From the NCBI GenBank assembly GCA_009839745.1, contig VXPE01000047.1:1-32488 (forward strand): a stretch of DNA of 32,488 nt, given 5' to 3'. This document shows, piece after piece, positions 1 to 7,584 of this stretch. Under the pieces are notes generated by a model. The model had not been told where the DNA came from and did not search any database. It saw nothing but the letters and a program-made list of their open reading frames with translations. Positions within the stretch are counted from its first letter, which is position 1. Each line of letters opens with the position of its first letter. The stretch comes from Candidatus Poribacteria bacterium. Lineage in GTDB: Bacteria; Poribacteria; WGA-4E; WGA-3G. Made by a program: the position numbers and the translations under genes.

Positions 1-3
1 TAA

Positions 4-69
4 CCCCTAATGAGTGGGTAGGCAGCCACGTTACCAAGTGGTAACGCTCATTATGGCTGCCAACGTGAT
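4..69 (-). promoter_or_regulatory. Structured leader with interleaved inverted repeats (possible pseudoknot)
   Basis: Read on the minus strand just downstream of a consensus promoter. Three perfect inverted-repeat pairs interlock: TAATGAG (8-14) with CTCATTA (47-53), GGCAGCCA (21-28) with TGGCTGCC (54-61), and CGTTACCA (29-36) with TGGTAACG (39-46). In minus-strand RNA the order is GGCAGCCA, UAAUGAG, a CGUUACCA/UGGUAACG hairpin, UGGCUGCC, a 6-nt spacer, then CUCAUUA. That is an H-type pseudoknot topology, and almost every base from 21 to 61 is paired. The last strand abuts AGGGG (8 down to 4), which could be a ribosome-binding site for a gene beyond the left edge. The pairings are seen; a riboswitch or autoregulatory leader is inference, and a DNA operator or cruciform is the alternative. 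Confidence 0.45.
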
Positions 70-75
70 ACTATT

Positions 76-104
76 ATTATAGCATTTTTTTGTGTTTTTG
101 TCAA
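76..104 (-). promoter_or_regulatory. Consensus sigma70-type promoter reading leftwards
   Basis: On the minus strand TTGACA (104-99) is followed by exactly 17 bases and then TATAAT (81-76), a perfect match to both hexamers with ideal spacing. An A/T-rich stretch upstream of the -35 (105-125) could act as an UP element. Initiation is expected near 69, which puts the inverted-repeat block at 8-61 into the 5' leader of a gene lying left of the window. Confidence 0.8.
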
Positions 105-123
105 GGGGAAAAATGCTTTTTTT
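81..123 (+). terminator. Possible Rho-independent terminator (plus strand)
   Basis: AGCATTTTT (81-89) pairs perfectly with AAAAATGCT (109-117) across a 19-nt loop and runs into seven T residues (117-123). The stem is A/T-rich and overlaps the leftward promoter, so it may simply be part of that promoter's A/T-rich surroundings. It would end a plus-strand transcript arriving from the left of the window. Confidence 0.25.
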
Positions 124-194
124 AGACAACAGTTTGGTCTAATTAACAAGGGCGGGCATTCATCCTAAACCTAAAGGATTAGCCTTTCTGCCCG
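122..194. repeat. Two adjacent hairpins in the left intergenic region
   Basis: TTAGAC (122-127) pairs with GTCTAA (137-142). A longer hairpin has CGGGCA (153-158) pairing with TGCCCG (189-194) around an inner stem ATCCT (162-166) with AGGAT (175-179). The second shape resembles subterminal hairpins seen at ends of IS200/IS605-type elements, but no transposase or TnpB frame is present. I see no gene in 195-337. Confidence 0.4.
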
Positions 195-337
195 AATTTC
201 GGTAAACTAAATTGCGTGGAATCTTGAGCGATAGCCGAGAAACAACAGATGAAGAGTATCGGTATTATCAATCTCAGGAAGATAGAAATTCTCATATCAG
301 AACATATTGGAGCAATCTGGGACCATTGCTGTTCGGA

Positions 338-1516
338 TTAGAAGGGATCGATCTGCTTGTGAAACTGCTTTTCGCCATTTTTAATGGTGAAAATGACTGC
401 ACTTTTTGTTGGATGCCGGTTTTCGTCATAACTGGCGATCGGCGTTGCCCCGGTATAGTTTTCTGTTGTCGCTAATTCTGCCCGGATCGCTTCACCTTCC
501 AAACTTCCAGAACGCGCAATGGCGGCGAAAAGCAGTTGTACTGCGTCGTAACTGACTGCATGGCCGCCGATAGGAAGTTCTCCATAAACGGCTTGATAAG
601 TTTCCACAAACGCTTTCCCACTCGGTTGATCGGTTGCGGCTGAAAAATGCCCGCTGAAGAAGCTCCCTTCAATGTGCCTTGCTTCATTCATCAGTAGGTC
701 GGGATTGTCCCATGCATCTGTGCCGAGGAACAGTAGGGGTTCCCCTGCTGCATTTTGCAATGGAAGGGCTCTCGCTTGTTGCACTATAAGGGTGGTTTCT
801 TCTGATAACCCGGATACAAAGAGTGCTTCAGGCATAGCTGCAGCGATCTCGGTGAGGTGCTCGGTAAAATCTGTAGTGCCCTCTTCATAAAACACATTCG
901 CCGCGATGATGCCGCCTACGTCCGTGAAATTGGTAAGAAAGAATTCGGATATGCCTTCTGTATAGACTTCACCGCTTCGGGTGAGCAGGGCAGCAGTGGT
1001 CAGCTTAAGATCTTCTTTCGCAAACCGCGCCATGACGTTCCCTTGAAAACTGTCGGTGAAGGCTGCCATAAAGACAAAATCACCGGCACTTGTCACGTTT
1101 GGATTCGTTGCAGTTGTGGTAATCATCGGGATACTGTGTTGCTGGGCAACTGCGCCTACCGGAATAGCATGTGCAGAGCGGTTGGGACCCACAAGTGCGA
1201 CAATGTCGTCGTCAAGGATCATCCTTGAGGCGGCTTCAACAGCGGCTTCGGGCGTAAGAATTCCGACCTCGGTTACCAATTCAATGGGCATACCGAGTAA
1301 ACCGCCATCTGCGTTAATTTCTGCCACAGCTATCTGACCCCCATTTGGATATGTCACCCGACTCCCCGAAGCGAGGAACCCAATTTTAACAGTGTGAGTT
1401 GACTCTGGGACAACACCTTTTCCTGGCGTAACCACCTTTTGGATCCCGTCACATCCAATGAGTGCTGTTATCAACACCCAAAAACCAAACATTGCTATAG
1501 ATATATCTCTCACCAT
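338..1516 (-). CDS. ABC transporter substrate-binding lipoprotein, branched-chain amino-acid (LivK) type
   Basis: A 392-residue type 1 periplasmic binding protein that would capture a small organic ligand, classically an amino acid, for an ABC importer. The N-terminus has a hydrophobic signal and a lipobox (LIGC, Cys22), so it should be membrane-anchored. The fold shows in VKIGFLASGS near residue 44, the cofactor-independent NADGGLLGMPIELV stretch typical of LivK relatives, VGPNRSAHAIPVGAVAQQH, and GGHAVSYDAVQLLF near the end. The ATG is preceded by AAGGAG at short spacing. No permease or ATPase gene adjoins it, so it is an orphan binding protein here and the ligand cannot be named. It is divergent from the sulfotransferase operon, sharing a 133-bp intergenic region. 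Confidence 0.85.
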   Translation of the reverse strand: MVRDISIAMFGFWVLITALIGCDGIQKVVTPGKGVVPESTHTVKIGFLASGSRVTYPNGGQIAVAEINADGGLLGMPIELVTEVGILTPEAAVEAASRMILDDDIVALVGPNRSAHAIPVGAVAQQHSIPMITTTATNPNVTSAGDFVFMAAFTDSFQGNVMARFAKEDLKLTTAALLTRSGEVYTEGISEFFLTNFTDVGGIIAANVFYEEGTTDFTEHLTEIAAAMPEALFVSGLSEETTLIVQQARALPLQNAAGEPLLFLGTDAWDNPDLLMNEARHIEGSFFSGHFSAATDQPSGKAFVETYQAVYGELPIGGHAVSYDAVQLLFAAIARSGSLEGEAIRAELATTENYTGATPIASYDENRHPTKSAVIFTIKNGEKQFHKQIDPF

Positions 1517-1527
1517 GGCTCCTTATT

Positions 1528-1556
1528 TTGACTTTTTGCTTGTATTATCCAATGAT
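1528..1556 (+). promoter_or_regulatory. Possible promoter of the sulfotransferase operon
   Basis: TTGACT (1528-1533, five of six consensus bases), a 17-bp spacer and AATGAT (1551-1556, four of six) lie about 95 bp before the sulfotransferase start. The match is moderate and may be chance. Confidence 0.25.
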
Positions 1557-1649
1557 TTCTGTTAAAGTGCAGACAGCACCAAATACTTCTATGCATTATC
1601 CTTTAATTTCCTGAAATAAACAAGTGATTTCTATGTAACACTCTCTACT

Positions 1650-2408
1650 ATGGAAAGTTTAATCACAGTGATTGGGCGCGGTCATTCTGGGACGCGCGCC
1701 ATTTCTCATACGTTATACGCCAGTGGGGTTTTCATGGGAAGCCAGCTGAACCCCTCTGGCGATAAGATTCCACCGCACGCCATGTATGATGCCTGTCGAG
1801 TAATGGCGCAATATGTCAAATGGCAAGGTGGACTCTCGTGGGATTTTGAACCCCTGTTTACGATGCCGATCGATCCAGAATTTGAACGGCTCATCACTAC
1901 CTATCTTGAAGACGTGCTACAGAATCCGGCACCCCACAAAGGCTGGAAGATACCCGAGACAACGTTAGTCTATCCATGGATAATTCGGATGTTCCCTGAG
2001 ATAAAGTTCATTCACTGGATTCGGGATCCACGGGATTGTATCCGGGGTAGCCATAAAACCGATGACCTTCGCGATTTCGGGGTCTTCTATCCTGAAACGG
2101 ACGACATCTATGAAAGGCGGGCGATTTCTTGGATTTACCAGTATAAGCTTATGCAAGCGACCCCGATGCCTAAAAATGTTATCCACATCCGTTTTGAAGA
2201 CTTCGTCCTGAATCAGGAGGCAATACTCAAAAAACTGGAGGCGTTCTTGGAAATCCCTTTGGGTCGGATTATAGTGCGTCCAGATGCAGTCGAACGCTGG
2301 AAGAGAGACGTTAGGGAATTGGAACCCGGAGCATCGTTACCACAATACCAGTTTGCGTTTCTGAAAAAAGCAATCGTTGAAAACGGTTACCCCTTAACAG
2401 CAACCTAA
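1650..2408 (+). CDS. Sulfotransferase family protein
   Basis: A 252-residue PAPS-dependent sulfotransferase-like protein, expected to move a sulfuryl group from PAPS to a hydroxyl or amine of a small molecule or glycan in the cytoplasm. The 5'-phosphosulfate-binding loop is GRGHSGTR at residues 9-16, right after the first beta strand (LITVI). The 3'-phosphate site appears as FIHWIRDPRD (120-129) followed by RGSHK with Ser134. NVIHIRFEDFV near 175 is the usual strand and acidic motif downstream. The loop's closeness to Met1 supports this start, although no good Shine-Dalgarno precedes it. Only 17 bp separate it from the Gfo/Idh/MocA gene, so the two are probably co-transcribed. The acceptor is unknown. 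Confidence 0.8.
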   Translation: MESLITVIGRGHSGTRAISHTLYASGVFMGSQLNPSGDKIPPHAMYDACRVMAQYVKWQGGLSWDFEPLFTMPIDPEFERLITTYLEDVLQNPAPHKGWKIPETTLVYPWIIRMFPEIKFIHWIRDPRDCIRGSHKTDDLRDFGVFYPETDDIYERRAISWIYQYKLMQATPMPKNVIHIRFEDFVLNQEAILKKLEAFLEIPLGRIIVRPDAVERWKRDVRELEPGASLPQYQFAFLKKAIVENGYPLTAT

Positions 2409-2425
2409 CAAAGAAAGGAAATATT

Positions 2426-3445
2426 ATGTCAACTACTTATCGTGTTGGACTTGTCGGCGCAGGTGGCATTGCCAACGCACACGGCAACGCGTGCCAACAA
2501 GCCCCCAGTGCTGAATTGGCGGCGATCTGTGACGTGTCAGAAAACGCGTTAGCAAATTTCGGTGAACGATTTGACGTGGCTCCTGAAAACCGCTACCTCT
2601 CTTTAGAAGAGATGTTAGACGCTGAGAACTTAGATATAGCCGTTATTTGTACCTGGGGTGCTTTCCACGCTGAGGTCGGTATCCAGCTTTCTGAGTCCCG
2701 TCAAGTCAAAGCAATTTTATGTGAGAAGCCGTTCACGTCAACAGCTGCGGAGGCGGAAGCGTTCGTCAGTGCGGCGCAAGAGAACGGTGTGCTGGTGGCG
2801 GAAGCGTTTAAATTCCGGCATCATCCGATGCATCTCAAAGCGAAAGAACTTATTGATTCGGGGGCAATCGGGGACTTTAAGGCGATCCGCAGCACCTTCT
2901 GCACGGGTGGCGGCGGCGGCGGTCCCGAAACGCGACGCCCTGAGATGAATTGGCGGTTTAACAAAGCGAAGGGTGGGGGTAGTATTTACGATCTGGCGTG
3001 TTACAATATCCACCACGCTCGCTTCATGTTCGGCGCGGAACCGATTCGGGTGTCAGGAATGTCTCAAGCCGGATTAGAAGTAGACGATGGTTCCTATCTA
3101 TTGTTAGTATTCCCAGGCGAACGGGTTGCCCAGATTTCAACCGGTTTTAACTGTGCGGGTGGACAGTATGCCGAAATGTCAGGCACCGGCGGCATGTGCC
3201 GACTCGACCGGGTTTGGAACAATGAGAACACAGCAGTCAACATTGAGCTTACCACGCGAGAGGGCACAGAAATCATTGATTTTGAACCCTGTTTCCAGTT
3301 TGCATTGCAATTGGAGCACATGTGCGAGGTTGTAGGGACCGGAAAACCGCATCGTATCTCACCAGAGAGTTGCGTGAATCAGATGCGTGTCATTGATGCG
3401 GCATTTGAGGCAATGGCAACTGGACGCACGGTCGAATTGGGGTAA
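2426..3445 (+). CDS. Gfo/Idh/MocA family oxidoreductase
   Basis: A 339-residue NAD(P)-dependent sugar or cyclitol dehydrogenase-like protein. The N-terminal Rossmann fold opens with VGLVGAGGIANAHG (residues 7-20), and the conserved CEKPF motif with its active-site Lys is at 99-103. The C-terminal dimerising sheet follows (GGGGGGPETRRPEMNWRFN, then the GGGSIYDLACYNIHHARF helix with the usual D/H pair). Length is typical of the family. The start has a good AAAGGAAATATT leader. The poly-Gly run around 160 is encoded by a GGC/GGT repeat and is a likely flexible loop. It sits between a sulfotransferase and a HAD hydrolase, suggesting modification of a sugar-like compound; the substrate is not predictable. 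Confidence 0.9.
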   Translation: MSTTYRVGLVGAGGIANAHGNACQQAPSAELAAICDVSENALANFGERFDVAPENRYLSLEEMLDAENLDIAVICTWGAFHAEVGIQLSESRQVKAILCEKPFTSTAAEAEAFVSAAQENGVLVAEAFKFRHHPMHLKAKELIDSGAIGDFKAIRSTFCTGGGGGGPETRRPEMNWRFNKAKGGGSIYDLACYNIHHARFMFGAEPIRVSGMSQAGLEVDDGSYLLLVFPGERVAQISTGFNCAGGQYAEMSGTGGMCRLDRVWNNENTAVNIELTTREGTEIIDFEPCFQFALQLEHMCEVVGTGKPHRISPESCVNQMRVIDAAFEAMATGRTVELG

Positions 3446-3449
3446 CAGA

Positions 3450-4145
3450 ATGGCGAACCTTGCAGAGACGAAAGCACTTACATTTGACCTGTTCGGCACA
3501 ATTTTGGATTTAGGGGGTAGCCTCACCCCCTTTATTGACGAATCGCTGAAGGCACGCGCTGCGGATGTATCAGCGGATGAATTCTGGGCACAGTGGCGAT
3601 ATCGGCAGCGAATTGAACAGTATCAAGATACGATTGTGATGCTCGGGCATAGCGGTTACTTGGAGACGGTTCGGCGTGCGGTGCACTATGTTCTGAGGGC
3701 AAACGGCATTGCTGCTGACCCTGATACGGTAGCAGAATTTATGCGTGGCTGGCAGCGCCTTTCACCCTTTCCTGAAGTGTTGTCTGCACTTGAGAAGATG
3801 CAATCTCGGTATCAGTTGGTGGTGTTGTCCAACGGGGATCCATCGTTTTTAGAATATCTCGTCACGGAACGGGTTGCTTGGGATTTTGACGGTGTAATCT
3901 CGGTGACATCGGTCGGTGCGTTTAAGCCCCATCCAGCGGTTTACCGCGCCGCAGCGGGGAAGTTAGGGCTTGAAGTTAACGAGTGTATAATGGTATCTGC
4001 GAACTCGTTTGACATCATGGGGGCGCGAGCGTGTGGTCTTAGAGGTGCGTTTGTGAACCGTTATCGACTTCCGTATGAGGATACGCCTTACCAACCCGAT
4101 GTAACCGTGAACGATTTTACGGAGTTAGCAGAAGCGTTGCTATAG
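3450..4145 (+). CDS. HAD-superfamily hydrolase, haloacid dehalogenase type II-like
   Basis: A 231-residue HAD hydrolase. Motif I is TFDLFGT with nucleophile Asp13; motif II is VVLSNGD with Ser127-Asn128; motif III Lys159 sits in AFKPHP; motif IV is SANSFDIMGA (183-192). The S-x-N-x-x-D form of motif IV and the small alpha cap at 20-100 are those of type II 2-haloacid dehalogenases, but many relatives are phosphatases, so the reaction is open. The frame is open upstream to 3387 inside the preceding gene; I chose the ATG at 3450 because MANLAETKALTFD gives a normal family N-terminus and GGGG lies about 10 bases before it. It starts 4 bases after the Gfo/Idh/MocA stop, so it is translationally linked to it. 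Confidence 0.85.
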   Translation: MANLAETKALTFDLFGTILDLGGSLTPFIDESLKARAADVSADEFWAQWRYRQRIEQYQDTIVMLGHSGYLETVRRAVHYVLRANGIAADPDTVAEFMRGWQRLSPFPEVLSALEKMQSRYQLVVLSNGDPSFLEYLVTERVAWDFDGVISVTSVGAFKPHPAVYRAAAGKLGLEVNECIMVSANSFDIMGARACGLRGAFVNRYRLPYEDTPYQPDVTVNDFTELAEALL

Positions 4146-4494
4146 GAAACACGAACCCCGTCACTATGTTAATTTTGGATTTTCACGTCGCCCCACAACG
4201 TGTTTAAGAGCGACATCGATGGAGCAACTGGCAATGGCTTAGGTGCGAACCAATTACATGAAAACGCTTGCTTAATCCGAAATTGGGTTTGATACGTTTA
4301 GCCAAATCAAGGCTTGAAGAAATTCGACATCTTCCCCAAGAGGTGTAAGACTATTGCTCGCGGGTTGAACGGACGCAAATCATGTGCCGCATCTTACAAC
4401 CCATTTTTTCGCACCTCGTATTTTTGCCACGAATATGAACGGGGAAAGAACGTCCGAACGCCGATGAACACTGAAAACCAATAATTTTTGACGC
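4146..4494. other. Gene-free convergent intergenic region
   Basis: This 349-bp stretch lies between converging genes. No ORF with coding character, RNA gene or hairpin-plus-T terminator is visible. The segment around 4425-4480 (GCCACGAATATGAACGGGG and following) has the look of a degenerate dispersed intergenic repeat, but no second copy occurs in this window to prove it. Confidence 0.4.
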
Positions 4495-5199
4495 TTAGTA
4501 CCCGGCTTTGATTTCCCCCCATGAGGCAGCAAGCTTATCTGCCGGCTCAACAGCAAAGGGATTCCCAATCACCTTAACGTCAAGTTCGACGAACTCATAA
4601 GTCGGTGGGTCTGTTTTACTGGCTTCGTGTGAATGCCCACTTCCCTTATCGGTCCACGAATCCCACTCCGGCTCGTCCGGAATATCGGTGTTTGATTCAC
4701 GGGCAACTTCGACGCCGTTAATCCAAATCACACAACCATCGTCAAAGTCTGCTCCTAGCTCAACTTTGCTATTTGACCTGATGGACTTGACCTCGAAGAC
4801 AGCGCGGCTGTAGACCATTGCAAGGTCTCCTTTACCAATGACCAGATTGTCATCGTTGTCACCGTAACCGACACCGTATTCGCCCTTTTCCCAATCTTTA
4901 TCGTCAAATTTTGGTTGTGTCCAGCCGGTGGGATCTTTATCCGAAGGGATATTCTCCTCAGGCTGAATGGCAGTGCACTTGTGGCCTTCATCGACCACGA
5001 TTTTACCATCAATTTTCAACTGAATGATTAAGGTTAAATCACTACTGCCGGCTGAATCGTTGACAGCCGCTCCAGCAATGAGATTCTCTCCTCTGGCAAT
5101 CGGTGCCTTTTCACCACTTGCTTCAAGAGCGCATTTAGCGGCATTATTTAATGAGGCAATCATCAAAATAACGATGCCTGCCTGAATAATAAGTTTCAT
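4495..5199 (-). CDS. Secreted protein with jelly-roll/galactose-binding-like domain
   Basis: A 234-residue exported protein of unknown function. Residues 1-23 form a signal peptide (MKLIIQAGIVILMIASLNNA). Residues 75-185 carry the pattern WTQPKFDDKDWEKGEYGVGYGD ... ADFDDGCVIWINGVEVAR, written here in part, which resembles the galactose-binding-like jelly roll found beside lamin-tail and CotH modules in extracellular proteins. The conserved W..p.fdD..W..G..gvGYGd signature and the vWiNG strand are clear. The C-terminus ends KLAASWGEIKAGY, which may be a short lineage-specific tail. AGGAGG lies 8 bases before the ATG, so translation should be strong. It is monocistronic with an elaborate upstream region. 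Confidence 0.7.
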   Translation of the reverse strand: MKLIIQAGIVILMIASLNNAAKCALEASGEKAPIARGENLIAGAAVNDSAGSSDLTLIIQLKIDGKIVVDEGHKCTAIQPEENIPSDKDPTGWTQPKFDDKDWEKGEYGVGYGDNDDNLVIGKGDLAMVYSRAVFEVKSIRSNSKVELGADFDDGCVIWINGVEVARESNTDIPDEPEWDSWTDKGSGHSHEASKTDPPTYEFVELDVKVIGNPFAVEPADKLAASWGEIKAGY

Positions 5200-5272
5200 G
5201 ATTTTGTCCTCCTTCAGAATCAGCGGGACTTTAAGCCAAAATCCGTCCCTCTTAAATATTCATCAAACTCAC

Positions 5273-5278
5273 ATTATA
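5273..5278 (-). promoter_or_regulatory. -10 element of the secreted-protein gene
   Basis: A perfect TATAAT followed by G on the minus strand, about 75 bases before the ATG. No good -35 lies at 16-18 bp; the corresponding place is weak (AATGAG), which suits a promoter that depends on an activator bound at the palindrome and direct repeats just upstream. Confidence 0.4.
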
Positions 5279-5305
5279 AAACGGATGCTACCAACCTCAT
5301 TTGCC

Positions 5306-5349
5306 AATATGTTAACATATTTGTCAAAAAAATGTCAAGAAAATGTCAA
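5306..5349. promoter_or_regulatory. Operator-like block: 16-bp palindrome plus three 11-bp-spaced TGTCAA repeats
   Basis: AATATGTTAACATATT (5306-5321) is a perfect 16-bp palindrome. Directly beside it TGTCAA occurs at 5322-5327, 5333-5338 and 5344-5349, exactly 11 bp apart with A-rich spacers, so all three face the same side of the helix. Seven-bp direct repeats with 4-bp A/T spacers and a TGTCA core are also the layout of PhoB boxes. The block lies 28-71 bp upstream of the -10 of the secreted-protein gene. Pattern is seen; the regulator is unknown. Confidence 0.45.
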
Positions 5350-5504
5350 ACAATTCTTTTTACGGATTTTGCTTGGAATGGTAAACCGGTAATAGGGAAT
5401 GCCGTGAATTGGGCACGCTACGTCCAAAAATATTCGTAATCTGGACACATCACATTGGTTGTTGTAAGGCGTGAGGTATGCGATTGATTGTATCCAAGGG
5501 ATAA

Positions 5505-5523
5505 GCGGGGTTACGGACCCCGC
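5505..5523. repeat. Hairpin GCGGGGT/ACCCCGC in the intergenic region
   Basis: A perfect 7-bp stem (5505-5511 with 5517-5523) and 5-nt loop, 72 bp downstream of the 2OG-oxygenase stop. There is no T tract on either strand, so termination is uncertain. Apart from this hairpin and the operator block at 5306-5349, the gap 5200-5594 holds nothing gene-like. Confidence 0.35.
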
Positions 5524-5594
5524 CAGCAAATAAGAAGGCGTGGAAGGAAAGAAGCCGGAGATAGGTTCTTAGAGAAAAGAGAGAAGTGTGAGAT

Positions 5595-6431
5595 CTACGA
5601 CCACACGAACACTTCACCATCTTCGGGGGAGTATCCGATAAATACTGCCAAAACAATTCGGGCGCGCGTGCCTTGCACGGGTGGAACCTCGTGGATACAT
5701 CGCGTGTTGAAGAAGTAGAGATCTCCCTGATTCAGATCGACCTGATAGTTTTCTATCCCGTTGTCAGCGGCGTATTGATCAAAAGTTTCTTCAACGATAT
5801 GGGGTTGAATCTCATCAGACCAGAGGCAGCGATGCAAGAGAGCTTGCGTCCCTTTCCCGTTTTCATCCGCGTTTTGGACGCACAATACCCCTGCGAACTG
5901 ATGCTCAAAGCGGTAGACTTGATAATCGGTGCGATTCTCTCGGTATTTAACGTGATCGATGTGTGGCTTATAACTGTGCGTTTCGTAATGGACACGGAAG
6001 ATCGCTGGACCGTAAAGCGAACCGTCCGGTTCCCGCGCGACCTTTACCTCTTGTTTCGGGGAAAGTGCAGTCAGGGAATCGTAGATGAGATTGACAGGGT
6101 TATCCAATCCATCAAACAGAAACTTAAAAAGGTGATGTGTGGCTTTGGCGTGTGCCAGAAATTTCGTCTTATCCGCGCCACGATTACCGAGACTGGTTCC
6201 GATGTCGATACGGGTGCGCTTGTCAGGCGAGTTGATGTCGGCTTCGTCGCGCATCAATCCCATATTTGTAAATCGGTTGATAAGCCCTTGGCATTGCGCG
6301 GGTGAATAGGCGTTCCGAAGGATAATAGCGGGCATTTCTGCTTGGGAGAGTGCGTAAATCGGGTCGCTGTAAGTTTTACAAACCGTTTCGAGGTCAGGCT
6401 CAGCGGGGAGCCAATTGTTTTGGACGTTCAT
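5595..6431 (-). CDS. 2OG-Fe(II) oxygenase family protein
   Basis: A 278-residue double-stranded beta-helix oxygenase that would couple oxidation of an organic substrate to decarboxylation of 2-oxoglutarate. The iron ligands are visible as H157-x-D159 (PHIDHV) and H247 (RCIHEVP), and Arg256 or Arg258 just after can bind the 2OG carboxylate. FRVHYETHSYKPHIDHV and DLNQGDLYFFNTRCIHEVPP are the two core strands. The N-terminal third is helical and less conserved. Start: ATG with GGAGG five bases upstream. It is the most divergent of the three Fe/2OG oxygenases here and looks closer to prolyl-4-hydroxylase-like or 2OG-FeII_Oxy_3 proteins than to PhyH. Substrate unknown. Confidence 0.75.
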   Translation of the reverse strand: MNVQNNWLPAEPDLETVCKTYSDPIYALSQAEMPAIILRNAYSPAQCQGLINRFTNMGLMRDEADINSPDKRTRIDIGTSLGNRGADKTKFLAHAKATHHLFKFLFDGLDNPVNLIYDSLTALSPKQEVKVAREPDGSLYGPAIFRVHYETHSYKPHIDHVKYRENRTDYQVYRFEHQFAGVLCVQNADENGKGTQALLHRCLWSDEIQPHIVEETFDQYAADNGIENYQVDLNQGDLYFFNTRCIHEVPPVQGTRARIVLAVFIGYSPEDGEVFVWS

Positions 6432-6591
6432 AGTAGCCTCCGTCCTGAATTTTTTAACTCTTAAATCTGGACGATGCCTCCGTTGTCGGCATCGGTCTAT
6501 CCTTGATTCAAAACTTTTTTTAGGTTATGAAAAGTTTGTTAACAATTAGAAGTCTACAAGAACAACAGACGCAAAAACTCAGAAACACTCC

Positions 6592-7431
6592 TTAAAATCT
6601 CGGATTGAAAAGATAATCGTAATCGTCTATTTTTTCCTTAGTGAAGTCAAGGAACTCGGCATTATGGTCGAGATCGCTGTTTTCAAAAGCGGCTTCACAT
6701 CCGATTTTATACTTCAGGCGCCGGTCGGATTTCAGCCAACTCGCACGGTAAATCATTGCGATCATGTGTCGGGGTTGATCGGATGGGTTGGGGACACCGC
6801 GGTGCCACAAGCGTATGTCTCGAATCAAGGCACTCCCCTTTTTCGCGTTTCCACGGATAGGGGGTACGATTTTACGACGTGCTTCCTCTTCTTCAGGCTC
6901 TATTCGGCGTCCACTGACATCCAGATGTGAGCCGGGCCAGAGTTCTACACTGCCATTTTGCTCTGTCGTATCAAGTGGAGAAATATTAACGACGACTTCT
7001 GCTGTGGGATGCGCGACGTCGTGGTCTGGCCACAGGTGAGAACCGTCTCTGTGAAGCGGTTGGGTTATACTCCCCGGACAGTTTGTGTTGCCGTTGTAAA
7101 AGTTATTGTAGAGTCCGGGCCCCAGCAGTTCTTTCGTCACCTGCACCACATACGGATTGGCGACGACATCTCTAAACATGTAGGGGGCATAAGGTGGCGG
7201 TCCCTGCTGGAGGTGTCCTACGAGTCTGCCTGCACCGCCCCATTTTTCCGCATTAATAAGGACTTGTGAATCGGCATCCATCCGTTCGCGAAGAATGTCC
7301 AAGTGCTCATGGTTGACGACGTTCTCCAAAACAACGTAGCCGTCAACACGGATGGCTTTAAGGGCTTCTGCCACGTGTGCATCTGTCAGTTTTCCTGCTG
7401 CCAATTCTGCCGATTGAACGGTTATTTCCAT
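6592..7431 (-). CDS. Phytanoyl-CoA dioxygenase (PhyH) family protein
   Basis: A 279-residue Fe(II)/2OG oxygenase. The iron triad is H127-x-D129 (QPLHRDGSHLWPD) and H210 (IRLWHRGVPN), with Arg221 placed to bind 2-oxoglutarate. The N-terminal DGYVVLENVV strand is the usual PhyH opening, and NGSVELWPGSHL is the standard loop before the distal part. Bacterial PhyH proteins hydroxylate many small molecules, so the substrate cannot be given. An AAGGA lies 12 bases before the ATG. It lies downstream of the aspartate kinase on the same strand after a 153-bp gap, so co-transcription is possible but not certain. It has only distant resemblance to its neighbours at 5595 and 9004. Confidence 0.88.
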   Translation of the reverse strand: MEITVQSAELAAGKLTDAHVAEALKAIRVDGYVVLENVVNHEHLDILRERMDADSQVLINAEKWGGAGRLVGHLQQGPPPYAPYMFRDVVANPYVVQVTKELLGPGLYNNFYNGNTNCPGSITQPLHRDGSHLWPDHDVAHPTAEVVVNISPLDTTEQNGSVELWPGSHLDVSGRRIEPEEEEARRKIVPPIRGNAKKGSALIRDIRLWHRGVPNPSDQPRHMIAMIYRASWLKSDRRLKYKIGCEAAFENSDLDHNAEFLDFTKEKIDDYDYLFNPRF

Positions 7432-7584
7432 TTTTTAATTATTCCTTGCGGGTAAGTGACGCTAATTTGTGCTTTGAAGGTTTTCGTGTTCGAGTCACCC
7501 GCTCCGTTGTTGCGGGTTTGTATCTAAACGCACTGTAAATCCGAAATGTTTTAACTTCGGGTACCTCCACGCTGCTGCAATCCG

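Noticed and set aside
212-475. 87-codon plus-strand frame at the left end
   Set aside because: TTG start without a ribosome-binding site, no recognisable content, and half of it is antisense to the binding-protein gene.
5672-6305. 210-codon plus-strand frame inside the 2OG-oxygenase gene
   Set aside because: Shadow of the minus-strand gene, which carries complete iron-binding motifs and a good start site.
7448-7502. tRNA-like segment: GCGGGT ... TTCGAGT ... ACCCGC
   Set aside because: Only 55 nt long, the putative T stem does not pair and there is no anticodon arm.
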